In this document: positions 19,800 through 31,200 of the stretch, in pieces | Layout of the letters: every line of letters begins with the position of its first letter | Numbering within the stretch: position 1 is the stretch's first letter | Assembly (NCBI RefSeq): GCF_032193805.1 | Contig: NZ_JAVBIK010000001.1 | Coordinates: forward strand, 1,385,001-1,449,000 | Reading direction: 5' to 3' | DNA: 64,000 nt | Source: Rhodoferax potami | Lineage (GTDB): Bacteria; Pseudomonadota; Gammaproteobacteria; Burkholderiales; Burkholderiaceae_C | Translations under genes and position numbers: made by a program | The notes under the pieces: model-generated | Databases searched by the model: none | Told to the model about the DNA's origin: nothing | The model's input: the letters and a program-made list of their open reading frames with translations, nothing else

Positions 19800-21491
19800 T
19801 TAAGCCGGTGCTTCTCCATTCATCCATGCCTTGACGATGTTGGCCACCGCAGCCGGGTTATCACGGGTCAACTTGCGGGCATCTTCCAGGCGAAGTTCAC
19901 TTGGCGAGGCTTGCGCCGCATCACTGCTGGTTCCGTCCGGGCCGGTCAGTTGTGGGCGTTCTGGCTGGTCATTCTCGATCGCATCCAACTGCGCAAAATC
20001 TTCTTCTGCCGTATTTTCAGCCGCAGGAATCGGCTGTGTCAGGGCCTTCATGGCTGGGCGAATAACACCCAAGAAGACGAGAGCCGCCATACCCAGGGTG
20101 CCCAAAGGCCACGCCAAGCTGCGGGCCAGGTCTTGCAATTCAGGCTGGCGCCACAGTGGAACCTCGTTGGAATCCACCTTTTCAGGAGCGAAAGGCGCAT
20201 TCATCAAATTGACAGAATCGCCACGGCTTTGATTGAAGCCAACGGTTTCGCGCACCAAGGCGGTCATCTTCTCCAGCTGAGCGTCGGTCAGCGGCACACT
20301 GGTAGTAACGCCCTTCGCGTCGGTCGTGCTCTGGTTGTTCAGGACCACGGCAGCATTGATACGCTTGATCACGCCAATCGCCCCCTTGGTCACGCGCACC
20401 GTCTTGTCCACTTCGTAATTGATGATGGACTCTTTCTTGGAAGAACTATTGGCACCCGCTGCGCCTGCCTGGCCATTGGCAGCCAAGACTTGCGGCTGGC
20501 CATTGATCGGGGCAGCAGCCTGGGCGGGTGGCTGATTGGTTGTCGCACCGGGAATGCCGGCTGGCGGCGTAGGCTGCGCGCCGTTGGTGCTTTCCACAAG
20601 CTGTTGGCTTCGTACCGCACTGCTATCCACCGTTTGATTGGGCTTGTGGGACTCGGTCGTGCTTTCGGTTTGCGAAAAATCCAGCTCCGCAGTGACTTGC
20701 GCCTTCACGTTTTGCTTGCCGACCAGGGGCTCCAGCATGTCCAGAATGCGCCGGCTATAGATCTGCTCAATCTGCTGCACATATTGCAGCTGCTCAGCAT
20801 CCACACCCGCAGCACCATCCGGGTTGGCGGACAACAGCTTGCCAGTGTCATCCAGCACACTGACGGCAGTGGGGTTCATCTCCGGCACACTGGACGCAAC
20901 CAAGTGCACGATACCGGCAAGCTGGCCTTTGTCCAGCGCGCGACCGGGGTGCAGGCTCAGCAGCACAGAGGCCGAGGGCTTTTGCTGCTCCCGAAAAAAG
21001 CCGTTCTGATTAGGCAGAGCCAAGTGCACCCGAGCACTGGAGACAGAAGCCAGGGCCTGGATAGAACGGGTCAACTCACCCTCCAAGCCGCGCTGGAACG
21101 TCAGGCGCTCCTGAAACTGGGTCATGCCGAAGCGATTGGCCTCCATCATCTCGAACCCGCTGACAGAGCCTTTGGGCAAACCTTGCGAGGCCAGCTTCAA
21201 ACGGACGTCATGCACACGATCGGCCGGAACCATGATGGCTCCGCCGCCTTCGGTGTACTTATAGGGAACATTCATAGTGGTCAGCTGGGCGATGACCGCG
21301 CCACCGTCTTTGTCTGCCAAGTTCGAGTAGAGCACGCGCCACTCTGCCTGACGCCCCATGACCATGCCGATCACAGCAATAGCAACAAACAGCGCAACGC
21401 CCAACGCCAAGCGAATGCGCTGCCCCTGGTCTAACGCCGAGAGGCGTTGTCCCAAGGTGGGGTTCACAGGAATGGTGGCAACTGCGGGCAT
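19800..21491 (-). CDS. fliF: FliF flagellar MS-ring protein
   Basis: The MS-ring subunit, 563 residues from ATG 21491. A transmembrane helix lies near the N-terminus (LALGVALFVAIAVIGMVMG). The YscJ/FliF domain follows (LYSNLADKDGGAVIAQLT, VHLALPNQNGF), then a linker rich in Ala/Pro/Gln, a second transmembrane helix (LGTLGMAALVFLGVIRP) and the FliG-binding C-terminus (NPAAVANIVKAWM). The frame is open to 21647, but that extension is not FliF-like. Divergent fliE begins 173 bases away. Confidence 0.95.
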   Translation of the reverse strand: MPAVATIPVNPTLGQRLSALDQGQRIRLALGVALFVAIAVIGMVMGRQAEWRVLYSNLADKDGGAVIAQLTTMNVPYKYTEGGGAIMVPADRVHDVRLKLASQGLPKGSVSGFEMMEANRFGMTQFQERLTFQRGLEGELTRSIQALASVSSARVHLALPNQNGFFREQQKPSASVLLSLHPGRALDKGQLAGIVHLVASSVPEMNPTAVSVLDDTGKLLSANPDGAAGVDAEQLQYVQQIEQIYSRRILDMLEPLVGKQNVKAQVTAELDFSQTESTTESHKPNQTVDSSAVRSQQLVESTNGAQPTPPAGIPGATTNQPPAQAAAPINGQPQVLAANGQAGAAGANSSSKKESIINYEVDKTVRVTKGAIGVIKRINAAVVLNNQSTTDAKGVTTSVPLTDAQLEKMTALVRETVGFNQSRGDSVNLMNAPFAPEKVDSNEVPLWRQPELQDLARSLAWPLGTLGMAALVFLGVIRPAMKALTQPIPAAENTAEEDFAQLDAIENDQPERPQLTGPDGTSSDAAQASPSELRLEDARKLTRDNPAAVANIVKAWMNGEAPA

Positions 21492-21664
21492 GTCGTGGTT
21501 TCCAGGGCTGAGGGCGGGCTTCTCCGCATGAATGGAGCCGATTATTCGACCCACCTTCCAAAACATTAGGGTAATAAGCCACTGCTTTACCGGCCAATTC
21601 AAAAAAATACGCCATGAGGTGCAGGCATAGGATTCGCGGCAACCCAACTTACAGGGAGACCACC

Positions 21665-21982
21665 ATGGATCTCAAGCTCACCCCGGTATCAATGCCCACC
21701 TCTATCCGCCCCTCCACCGGGATCAAACCCGGCGGGGCCAGCAGCGCCTCAGGCGTCGGTGGCGGCTTCTCCGGCGAACTCAAAAGCGCGCTTGGCGCAG
21801 TCAGCGCTGCCCAGAACGAATCCGGCCGCCTCCAACGGGAAGTGCAGCTGGAAAACCCCAAGGTCAGCCTGGAAGAAACCATGGTGGCCATACAAAAGGC
21901 CCAGATCGGGTTCCAGGCCACCCTCCATGTGCGCAACCGCATGGTGCAGGCCTACACCGACATCATGAACATGCAGGTTTGA
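21665..21982 (+). CDS. fliE: FliE hook-basal body protein
   Basis: A 105-residue FliE joining the MS ring to the rod. It has NPKVSLEETMVAIQKAQIGF and the conserved C-terminus RNRMVQAYTDIMNMQV. GGGAG lies 6 bases before ATG 21665, so the longer frame from 21614 is not the start. It is divergent from fliF; the 173-bp shared region presumably holds FlhDC-dependent promoters, but I cannot point to one. Confidence 0.96.
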   Translation: MDLKLTPVSMPTSIRPSTGIKPGGASSASGVGGGFSGELKSALGAVSAAQNESGRLQREVQLENPKVSLEETMVAIQKAQIGFQATLHVRNRMVQAYTDIMNMQV

Positions 21983-21985
21983 TGA

Positions 21986-22050
21986 ATTTGCTATATTTTT
22001 AATAGCTAATAACGCAGTATTCACGAGCGTCAAAAGCACTTTTTGAGGCT
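21986..22050 (+). repeat. Dispersed hairpin repeat, copy 1
   Basis: Directly after fliE. It begins with the hairpin GCTAT...ATAGC (21990-22005), continues with an AACGC...GAGCG part and ends TTTTTGAGGC. The same layout recurs at 49868-49936 and 56161-56220, each just beyond a coding region. The remaining bases to 22254 hold only a hairpin and candidate promoter elements listed separately. Confidence 0.55.
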
Positions 22051-22133
22051 TAAGTAAGTCTGTAACTTTTAAACCTGTGGAGCACTCCTAACTCCGAAAA
22101 AGCGCTATTTTTCCGGTTTGTGCCCCAACGGAC

Positions 22134-22160
22134 TCAAGAATATTTCAGCCCTGCCGTAAT
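22134..22160 (+). promoter_or_regulatory. Possible sigma-28 promoter of the giant repeat gene
   Basis: TCAAGAAT-N11-GCCGTAAT has exact FliA spacing and 10 of 16 consensus positions, including the full GCCG of the -10. It lies about 90 bases before the giant gene. Between it and the start codon is a perfect inverted repeat, GGTGACACGGGTCACC (22189-22204), that could be an operator. An A/T-rich hairpin at about 22096-22118 lies upstream. This is suggestive only. Confidence 0.35.
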
Positions 22161-22254
22161 ACCGTGGAGAGGCCGTATTGTTGAAGTGGGTGACACGGGT
22201 CACCTGCCTAGCGGCCAGAAATTGCCAGCAGACACCTAATCCGAGAGGCTCCCC

Positions 22255-25200
22255 ATGACCACGATCACCATCTCCGGCGGCGACAGCAACCTGACTTTGC
22301 CCGGAAACATCGACACGATCGTGGGCGGGACGGGGGTGGATGCCATCACCATCAGCTCCCAGCTCACCGATGTCAGCAACACCCTGATCGACTTGGGCAG
22401 TGGCACCGACTCCCTGACGCTCGGCAACTTCAACAACACCGGCACGATTGCGAATATCGAGTCTGTCAGCGGCAACTCCGGGGCCGACACCCTCACCCTG
22501 ATGGCCTCCAGCACCGGTGTCACCATGGACCTTGGCGCAGGCGCTGACAGAGTGACACTCTCCACCGGCACCAATAGCGTCACCCTGAGCAATGTGGAAA
22601 CGGTGGTCGGCGTCGCGGGCGATGACACGGTCACCATGGGTGGCTCTTTCGGCGCAGCCAGCGTCAGCCTCGGCGCAGGGGCCGATGCGCTGACCCTCAC
22701 AACGGCGGTCACCTCCGGCGCTTTCGACTTGGGCGCCGACTCCGACAGCATCACCTTCGCCAACGGCGTGAACTCGGTCACGGTGGCAGGGGCTGAAACC
22801 GTTACTGGCAACGCCGGGGCCGACACCATTACCCTGACCACGTCCATCGCTTCAGCAGGGGTTATTGACCTTCTCGGGGGCGTTGACACCTTGACCTTGG
22901 CGGCAGGCGGCAACGTGGCCAGCATCTCTAATGTCGAGAGCATTTCCACCGCAGGCGCTGGTGCAGACGTCATTACCTTGGGCGCAGCACAAGCCAGTGG
23001 CGCGATCAACCTGGGCGACGGTGCCGACCAGATCACCCTGGCCGGCAGCGCCAACACCCTCACCCTGTCGAATATTGAGTCGGTGACCGGCAGCACCGGC
23101 AACGACACCTTGACATTGGGTGCCGCACAAACCGGCGTGTTTGACTTGGCCAGCGGCAGCGACACGCTGACCCTCGCCGCGGGCACCAACCTGATCACCG
23201 CATCCAACGTTGAATCCGTAGTGGGCGGCACCGGCGACGACACGGTGGCGCTGCAAACTGCGGTGACCGGAGGCAACTTCAACCTCGGCAGCGGCGCCGG
23301 GGTGGACACCTTGACGCTGGCCGATGGAACCAACACCCTCGCAGCGACGGGCATTGAAACACTTGCCGGCGGCACCGGTGACGACACCATCACCATGGGA
23401 GGCACCGTCACCAATGGCGTCTACCAGCTAGGCAGCGGCACGGACACCATCACGCTGGCCAACGGCACCAACAGCCTGAGCGCCACCAATGTGGAGACCA
23501 TCGCTGGCGGCACCGGCGCTGACAGTGTCACTTTTGGCGCAGCCATTTCCGGCGCAATCGCCAATCTGGGCGCAGGCAGTGACAGCCTCACACTCGCAGC
23601 GGGCGGCAACATCGTCACCGCCAGCGGCGTTGAGCTCATCACCGGCGGAGCCGATGCGGATGAATTGACACTGACTGCCGCGCTCTCCGGCGGCACGATC
23701 GATCTGGCCGCAGGTGCTGACCGACTGACTCTCGCAGCAGGCGGTAACACCATCACGGTGTCCAACGTGGAATCGCTTACCGGCGCAGTCAATGCTGACA
23801 ACATCACACTGGGAGCCAGCCAGGCCAGTGGGACCATAGACCTCGCAGCAGGCTCCGACACCTTGACGCTGGCCAACGGCACCAATGCGCTGACGGTTGC
23901 CAATACCGAAACCGTCACCGGCAACTCCGGCGGTGACAGCATCACCCTGAGCACCACCGCCAACAGCGGCGATATCGTGAACTTGGGCGCTGGAACCGAC
24001 AGCCTGACGCTCTCCAACGGCGCCAACGTCATCACCGCCACCGGCGTCGAGTCGGTCACCGGGGGAACCGCTGCCGATTCTGTCACCTTCGGTGCGGCGA
24101 TTGCCGGTGGCACTGTCGACCTAGGGTCTGGCTCCGACAGCCTGACCCTGGCCAACGGCACCAACACCATTACGGCTGCCGGTATCGAAAGCATTGCCGG
24201 CAATGCGGGTAACGACACCGTTGCGCTGACCGGCACCGTGACCGGCGCCACCTATGACTTGAAGGCCGGTACCGACACCCTGACCCTGGACGCCGGCACC
24301 GGCGCCAACACCCTGACTGCCAGCGGCGTCGAGACCCTGACCGGCGGCGGCGGGGATGACGATGTCACCTTGACCGGTGGCGTGACCGGCGGTTCCTACA
24401 CACTGGGCGCAGGCGCAGACAAACTGACCTTGGGCGGAGCCTCCACCCTCACGCTGGACGGCAGCATCGAATCCCTGGTCGGTAGTACCGGCGCAGACAC
24501 TATCACCATGAGCGCGGTGGTTGCCACCGGCACCACCATCGATTTGGGACTTGGCTCAGACAAGCTGAACCTTGCCGACGGCGGCAACACCATCACCCTG
24601 AATGCATCGGTAGAGACGCTGGTGGGCGGCGCCGGCGCAGACCTGATCACCTTGACGCAAAGCGTGATCAACATGCAGGTGGACAGCGCAGGCGGAGCCG
24701 ATCAGCTGGTGCTGGCCAACGGCGCCAACATTTTGCAGGTATCAAACCTGGAGTCCATCACCGGCAACGCCGGGGCAGACCAGATCACTTTGCGCACCGG
24801 TGTCACCAACGGCCAGTTCAACCTGGCCGCGGGCACGACAGACCGGATTGTGTTGTCCGATGCCGACAACAGCCTCACCACCACCGCGGTCGAAACAGTC
24901 ACCGGCGGTACCGGTGCCGACACGCTGGTTTTGGCAGACACCAGCACAGGAGGCGTCTTCAACTTGGGGGCCGGCACTGACAACCTGACGCTGTCTACTG
25001 GCGCCAACACCCTCACCGCCTCGAACATCGAAAGCATCACAGGCGTTGGTGGCGATGACACCGTGACGCTGGGCGCTGCAAGCACCAATACCGTGATTGA
25101 CCTGGCCGGTGGTACCGACCAACTGAACCTTGCCGATGGCACCAACGCCATAACCGCCAGCAACGTGGAAACCATTGTGGGCAACTCCGGTGCCGACACG

Positions 25201-28200
25201 GTCACGCTGGGCGCAGCCCAAGGTGCTGGTGACATTGACCTAGGAGCTGGCGCTGCCGACAAACTGATCCTGGCAGCAGGCGGCAACACACTCACGGTCG
25301 CGGGCGCGGAAAGCCTCCTGGGCAACGGCGGAGCGGACGTCATTACGCTAGGCGCGGGCATCTCCAATGCTCTCATCGACTTGGGTGCCGGCGCTGACGT
25401 ACTGACCCTCTCGGTCGAAAACCACAACATCACCGTCTCCAACATTGAAACACTCACCGGTGGCGTCGGCGACGACGTGGTGACCTTCAACACCTTGACC
25501 ACCACTGCCGGCGTTTACGACCTTGGCGTGGGCAACGACCAGGTGATTCTGGGCAACGGCACGGCTGCCAACGGCATCACCGTCAGCAACGTCGAAAGCT
25601 TCACCGGTAGTTCCGCGGCAGACACCGTAACCTTCGGAGCGGCTGTGGCCAGTGGCACCGTCAACCTTGGCGCAGGCGCCGACAGCCTGACCTTGGCCGC
25701 AGGCGGCAACACCCTCACCGTGTCCGGCACCGAAAGCATTACCGGCGATGCAGGCGCTGACAACATCACCCTGGCCGCAGCCATCAACGGCGCGACCATC
25801 CATTTGCAAGGCGGCTCCGACCAACTGACCTTGGCGAACGGTACCAACGCGGTCACTGCCACGCAGGTGGAATCGATCACCGGTGGAAGCGGCGCAGACG
25901 CTGTCACGCTGGGTGCAGGCACGACGCTAGGCACCATCGATCTGGGCAGCGGTACAGACACCTTAGCCCTCTCTGCCGACGGCGGAACCTACACCGTCAC
26001 CGGCGTAGAAACCACCACCGGTGGCGTGGGCGCCGACCTCGTGACATTGGGCAGCGCCGGAAGCGGCATGACCGTAACACTGGGCGCAGGCACTGACGCG
26101 CTGACACTCGCCAGCGGCACCAACACGGTGACCGCGGTCGATGTCGAAAGTGTGACCGGCGGCGCAGGCGCCGACACACTGGTACTGACCAATGTGGCCA
26201 ACACCCTCACGACTGCGGGGGTGGAATCCATCCTCGGCGGCACCTTGACCGACACCCTCGCCCTGACGGACATCACCAACGCATTGACCGTTTCGTCGAT
26301 TGAAAGCATCAACGGCGGCACCCTGGACGACAGCATCACTCTCGGTACATCGGTCACCGGAGCCGTCTTTGACCTCAACACCGGCATCGACACATTGCGG
26401 TTGGCCAGCGGCACCAACAGTCTCACAGCCACCGGTGTCGAGAGCGTTGTCGGTGGCGGCGGAACCGACACGCTAACCCTGGCGGGCAATGGCTCTGCGG
26501 TCACCGTCTCCGCCATCGAAACCATTGTGGGCAGCACCGGTAATGATGCGGTGACCCTCAGCACCATTGTCAGTGGTGGCAGCTTCGATCTGGGCAGCGG
26601 CACCGACACCCTGAATCTCGCCAACGGTGGCAACACCTTGACAGTGAGCGGCAACATTGAGACCGTTGTCGGCGGCTCGGGCAATGATTTGATCACCGTC
26701 GGCAGCGCTGTCACAGGCCTGACCTATGACCTGGGCGGTGGCACTGCAGACCGACTCACGCTCTCCAGCGCGGGCAATAACACCATCACTGCGGTAGGGA
26801 TTGAGACCATCCAGGGTGGAGCATCCAACGACAACATTACCTTTACTGCTGCAGCCTCCGGTATCAGCATTGACCTGGGTACCGGCTCCGACACCATCAA
26901 CTTGGCAGACGCGGCCAACACCCTCTCACTGAACGCCACAGTGGAGACCGTGGTGGGCGGTACGCTGACTGATGCGATCACCCTCACCACTGCAGTGACA
27001 GGGGGCGTTTACCAGCTCGGCTCCGGCGCCGACAGCCTGACCTTGACCAGCACCGCGGCCAACTCGTTAACTGCCAGCGACATAGAGACCATCACCGGAG
27101 CGAACGGTGACGACACCATCGCGTTGGGCAGCGCCATCACTGGCGGTGTCATCAACCTCAACGCCGGCAACGACAGCCTGACCCTGTTCAACGGCACCAA
27201 CAGCCTGACCGCAACCGGCATTGAGTCCATCACCGGTGCAGGCGGCGACGACTCCGTGACATTGGGCACCGCAGTGAGCGGTGGCACTATTTCCCTCGGA
27301 GCGGGCAACGACACCTTGACCCTGGCAGGTGGTGTGGGCTCCACACTGACCCTGGACACTACGGTAGAGACCGTCGTGGGCAGTGCCGGTAACGACACCA
27401 TCAACCTGAGTGCTACCGTCAACAGCGGCAGCTACGACCTAGGCGCAGGCGCAGGCGACCGATTGAACCTGTCGGGTGGCAACAATACGCTCACACTGGG
27501 CAATAGCATTGAGAGCCTGACTGCCGGCGCAGGCGATGACACCATCGTGCTCACGGCCGGTGTGGCCAATATGCGCCTCGACCTCGGTGACGGCACAGAC
27601 AGCCTCACTCTGGCCAATGCCTCCAACAGCGTGACACTGTCCAACGTGGAGTCGGTCACCGGAAACGCAGGGGTTGACCAAGTCACATTCCTCACGACCC
27701 TGAGCAGCGGCCAAATCAATCTGGGCGCAGGCACTGCCGACAAGGTCACCCTGACCAACGGTGTCAACACCCTGAGCACCACCGGTGTTGAAACCGTCCT
27801 GGGCGGCACCGGGACTGACACCCTGACCTTGGCAGATGCAGCAACCGCGAGCCAGATCGACCTGGGTGCAGGCACAGACGTGCTGAACCTCGGCAACTTT
27901 GCCAACACACTGACCGTCAAAAACGTGGAAACCCTGGTGGGTAACGCCAACGCAGACACGGTCGCCTTGGGCAATAGCGTCACCGGCGCACAAATCGACC
28001 TCGGTGCCGGTGCCGACGTCCTGACGCTCTTCGATGCACCCAATAACCTGACGATCACCAACGTCGAAACCGTAGTTGGCGACTCCGGCGCAGACACGGT
28101 CACCTTGTCGGCCAGCGTTGCAGCGCTGAATGCCAATCTAGGTGCGGGCAACGACACCTTGGTATTGGCCACTGGTGGCAACACCATCAGCGCGACCAAT

Positions 28201-31200
28201 GTGGAAACCATCACCGGCAACGCGGGTGATGACGTCATTACCTTCGGCGCCGGCGTTACCGGCGGCGTAGTGAACCTGGCAGGCGGTACCGGTGACTCCT
28301 TGACCCTCTTCAATGAGGACAACGTGCTCACACTGACCGGCGTTGAGACAGTCGTGGGCGACTCCGGATCGGACACGATCACGCTCACCGACACTGCAGC
28401 GGTTAACGTCAACTTCGGGGCCGGCACAGACACCTTGAACCTGGCCAACGGCGCCAACACGCTCACTATTAGCAACGTGGAAACGCTCAACGGCGGCAGC
28501 GGCAGCGATGCGGTGACTTTTGGGAGTGCCTTGACAGGCACCGTCGTCAACCTCGGCTCCGGCTCCGGCACCGACAGCCTGACCCTGGCCGATGGCACCA
28601 ACACTGTCACCACCCAAAACGTAGAGTCGGTGTCGGGCGGCACCGGTGACGACACCCTCACGCTAGCGGTAGCCGCCACTGGCGTGACCATCGACCTGAA
28701 AGCCGGCAGCGACGCCCTGATTCTGGCCAATGGCGTGAACACACTCAATGTCAGCAACGTAGAGTCGATCACCGGCGGCTCCGGCGCTGATACCCTGACC
28801 CTGGGCGCTGGCAGCTCCGCCGGCACCATCGACCTCGGCAGCGGTGCCGACGCACTGACCCTCTCCAATTCGGATGGCGTATTCACCGTATCCGGCGTAG
28901 AAACGCTAACGGGTGGCACGGGTGCAGACACCATCACCCAGTCTGCCGCCGTCTCAGGCGCCATCATCAACCTGGGCAGCGGCACTGACAGCCTGACATT
29001 GGCCAACGGCACCAACACCGTCACCGCCAGCGGCGTGGAATCGATCACCGGTGATGCCGGCGCCGACACGGTCACCCTGAGCGCAGCCACCACGACGGCC
29101 AACCTCGATCTGGCAGCGGGCACCGACCGCTTGGTGTTGGCCAACGGCACCAATGCTGTCACTGCGGCCAACATCGAATCCATCGTGGGCGGCTCAGGAG
29201 CCGACACCCTCACGCTGACAAATATCGCCAACACCCTGTCGGTCTCGGGCATTGAGAGCGTGGTGGGGGGCACACTGGCAGACGCACTGACCCTGGGCGG
29301 CGCGGTGACCAACGCGGTCTACGACCTGGGCAGCGGCTCGGACAGCCTGACACTGTCGGGCGCAGCGGCCAACTCGCTGACCGCCACCGGGATCGAAACC
29401 ATCACCGGCGGAAACGCGGCTGACACGATTGTGTTGGGCGCAGCCATCACCGGGGCCAGCATTGACCTGGGCTCCGGCGCTGACAGTTTGACGCTGGCTG
29501 CAGGCGGCACCACGCTGACAGTGAGCAACGTTGAGACCATTCTTGCCAGCGGCAGTGGCGACGACAGCATCACCCTCGCCACCAGTGTCTCTGGTGGCTC
29601 TGTGGACTTGGGCTCTGGCACTGACACCCTGACCCTAGGCGCCTCCGGCAATGCACTCACCGTGGGTGCATCGGTAGAGAGCCTGGTTGGCGGCGCGGGC
29701 GACGACATCGTGACCTTGAACGGCGCTGTCAACGGCCTGAGTTACGACCTCGGCGCCGGTTCCGGCGACAAACTGATCCTGTCCGGTGCAGGTGCCAATG
29801 CAGTCACCGTCAACAACATCGAAACCATTTCCGGCACAGGCTCGGTCAACGACACCGTCACCTTCACCGCGGCAGTCAGCGGCATTACCGTGGACCTGGG
29901 TGCAGGCACCGACCAGGTGGTGCTGGCCAATGCGATCAACACTTTGTCCCTGAATGCCACGGTAGAAACGGTCACCGGCGGCACATTGGCAGACAACATC
30001 ACGCTGACCAATGCCGCCTCAGGCACGGTGTACAACCTGGGCGCAGGCACCGACCGCTTGACCCTGGCGGGTGGCACTAACATAGTGACCGCCAGCGATG
30101 TGGAAAGCATTGTGGGCGGCTCCGGCGCGGATGATGTCAGCCTGACCACTGCGACCAGCAATCTGGTGCTGGACCTGGGCGGCGGAACCACCGACAAACT
30201 CACACTGGCCAACGGCGCGAACACTGTTACCGCGAGCAATGTGGAAACCATTGCGGGCAATGCCGGCGCCGATATCGTGGTCTTGGGCTCGGTCATCAGC
30301 AACGGTAACATTGACCTTGCTGCGGGTGCAGACCAATTGGTCTTGGCCAATGGCAGCAACAACCTGACCGCCACCGGCATTGAAACCATTACCGGAGGTA
30401 CAGGCGCAGACACCATCACCTTGGGCGCCGCCCAGAGCAGTGGCGTATTCAACCTCGGGGCCGGCGTCGACCGCCTCACCCTCTCCGGCGCAGCGGCCAA
30501 CATCTTGAGCCTGGATGCCAGCGTGGAGCAAGTCATCGGCGGCGCTGCAGGCGATGCGCTCACGCTGACCCAAGCTGTCTCCGGTGCAGTTTACGACCTC
30601 GCAGGTGGCAGCGATAGCCTGACCCTAGCCAGCGGCACCAACTTGCTGACAGCCTCCAACGTCGAGTCGGTAACCGGCAATGCCGGCGACGACAACGTGA
30701 CGCTAGGCGCTGCCATCAGTGGTGCCAATATTGACTTGGCGGGTGGCAACGATACCGTCCAACTGTCCAGCGCAGGCAATAACACCGTCACCCTGGCCAA
30801 CGTCGAGTCCGTCTCCGGTGGCGGCAGCAATGACAACGTGACCCTGACCACCGTACTGTCCGGCGGCACCGTCAATCTGGCCGGCTCCAACGACAGCGAC
30901 CGTTTGCAGCTGGCCGATGGCGGCAACGTCGCCACCATCAACAACGTGGAATCGCTCACGGGCGGCAACGGCAACGACGTTATCACCATGACCAACGCCA
31001 GCCCGTTTAACGCGGTGGTGGACCTTGGCGCAGGCAGCGGCGACCAGATCACACTGGCGGCCGGTGGCAACACCATGACCCTCAACAATGTGGAGTCGGT
31101 TGAGGGCAATGCGGGTGCTGACGTCATCACCTTCGGCACGGCCGTCGCAGGCGCACAGCTCGACCTGGGCGCTGGTGTCGACAAGCTCTTCCTGGCAGCC

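Noticed and set aside
27432-29312. Long open frames on the minus strand across the giant gene (one of 626 codons, many of 130-500)
   Set aside because: They follow the plus-strand repeats exactly, are Val/Ser/Pro-rich translations of the opposite strand and show no family features. They result from codon bias in the repeated gene.
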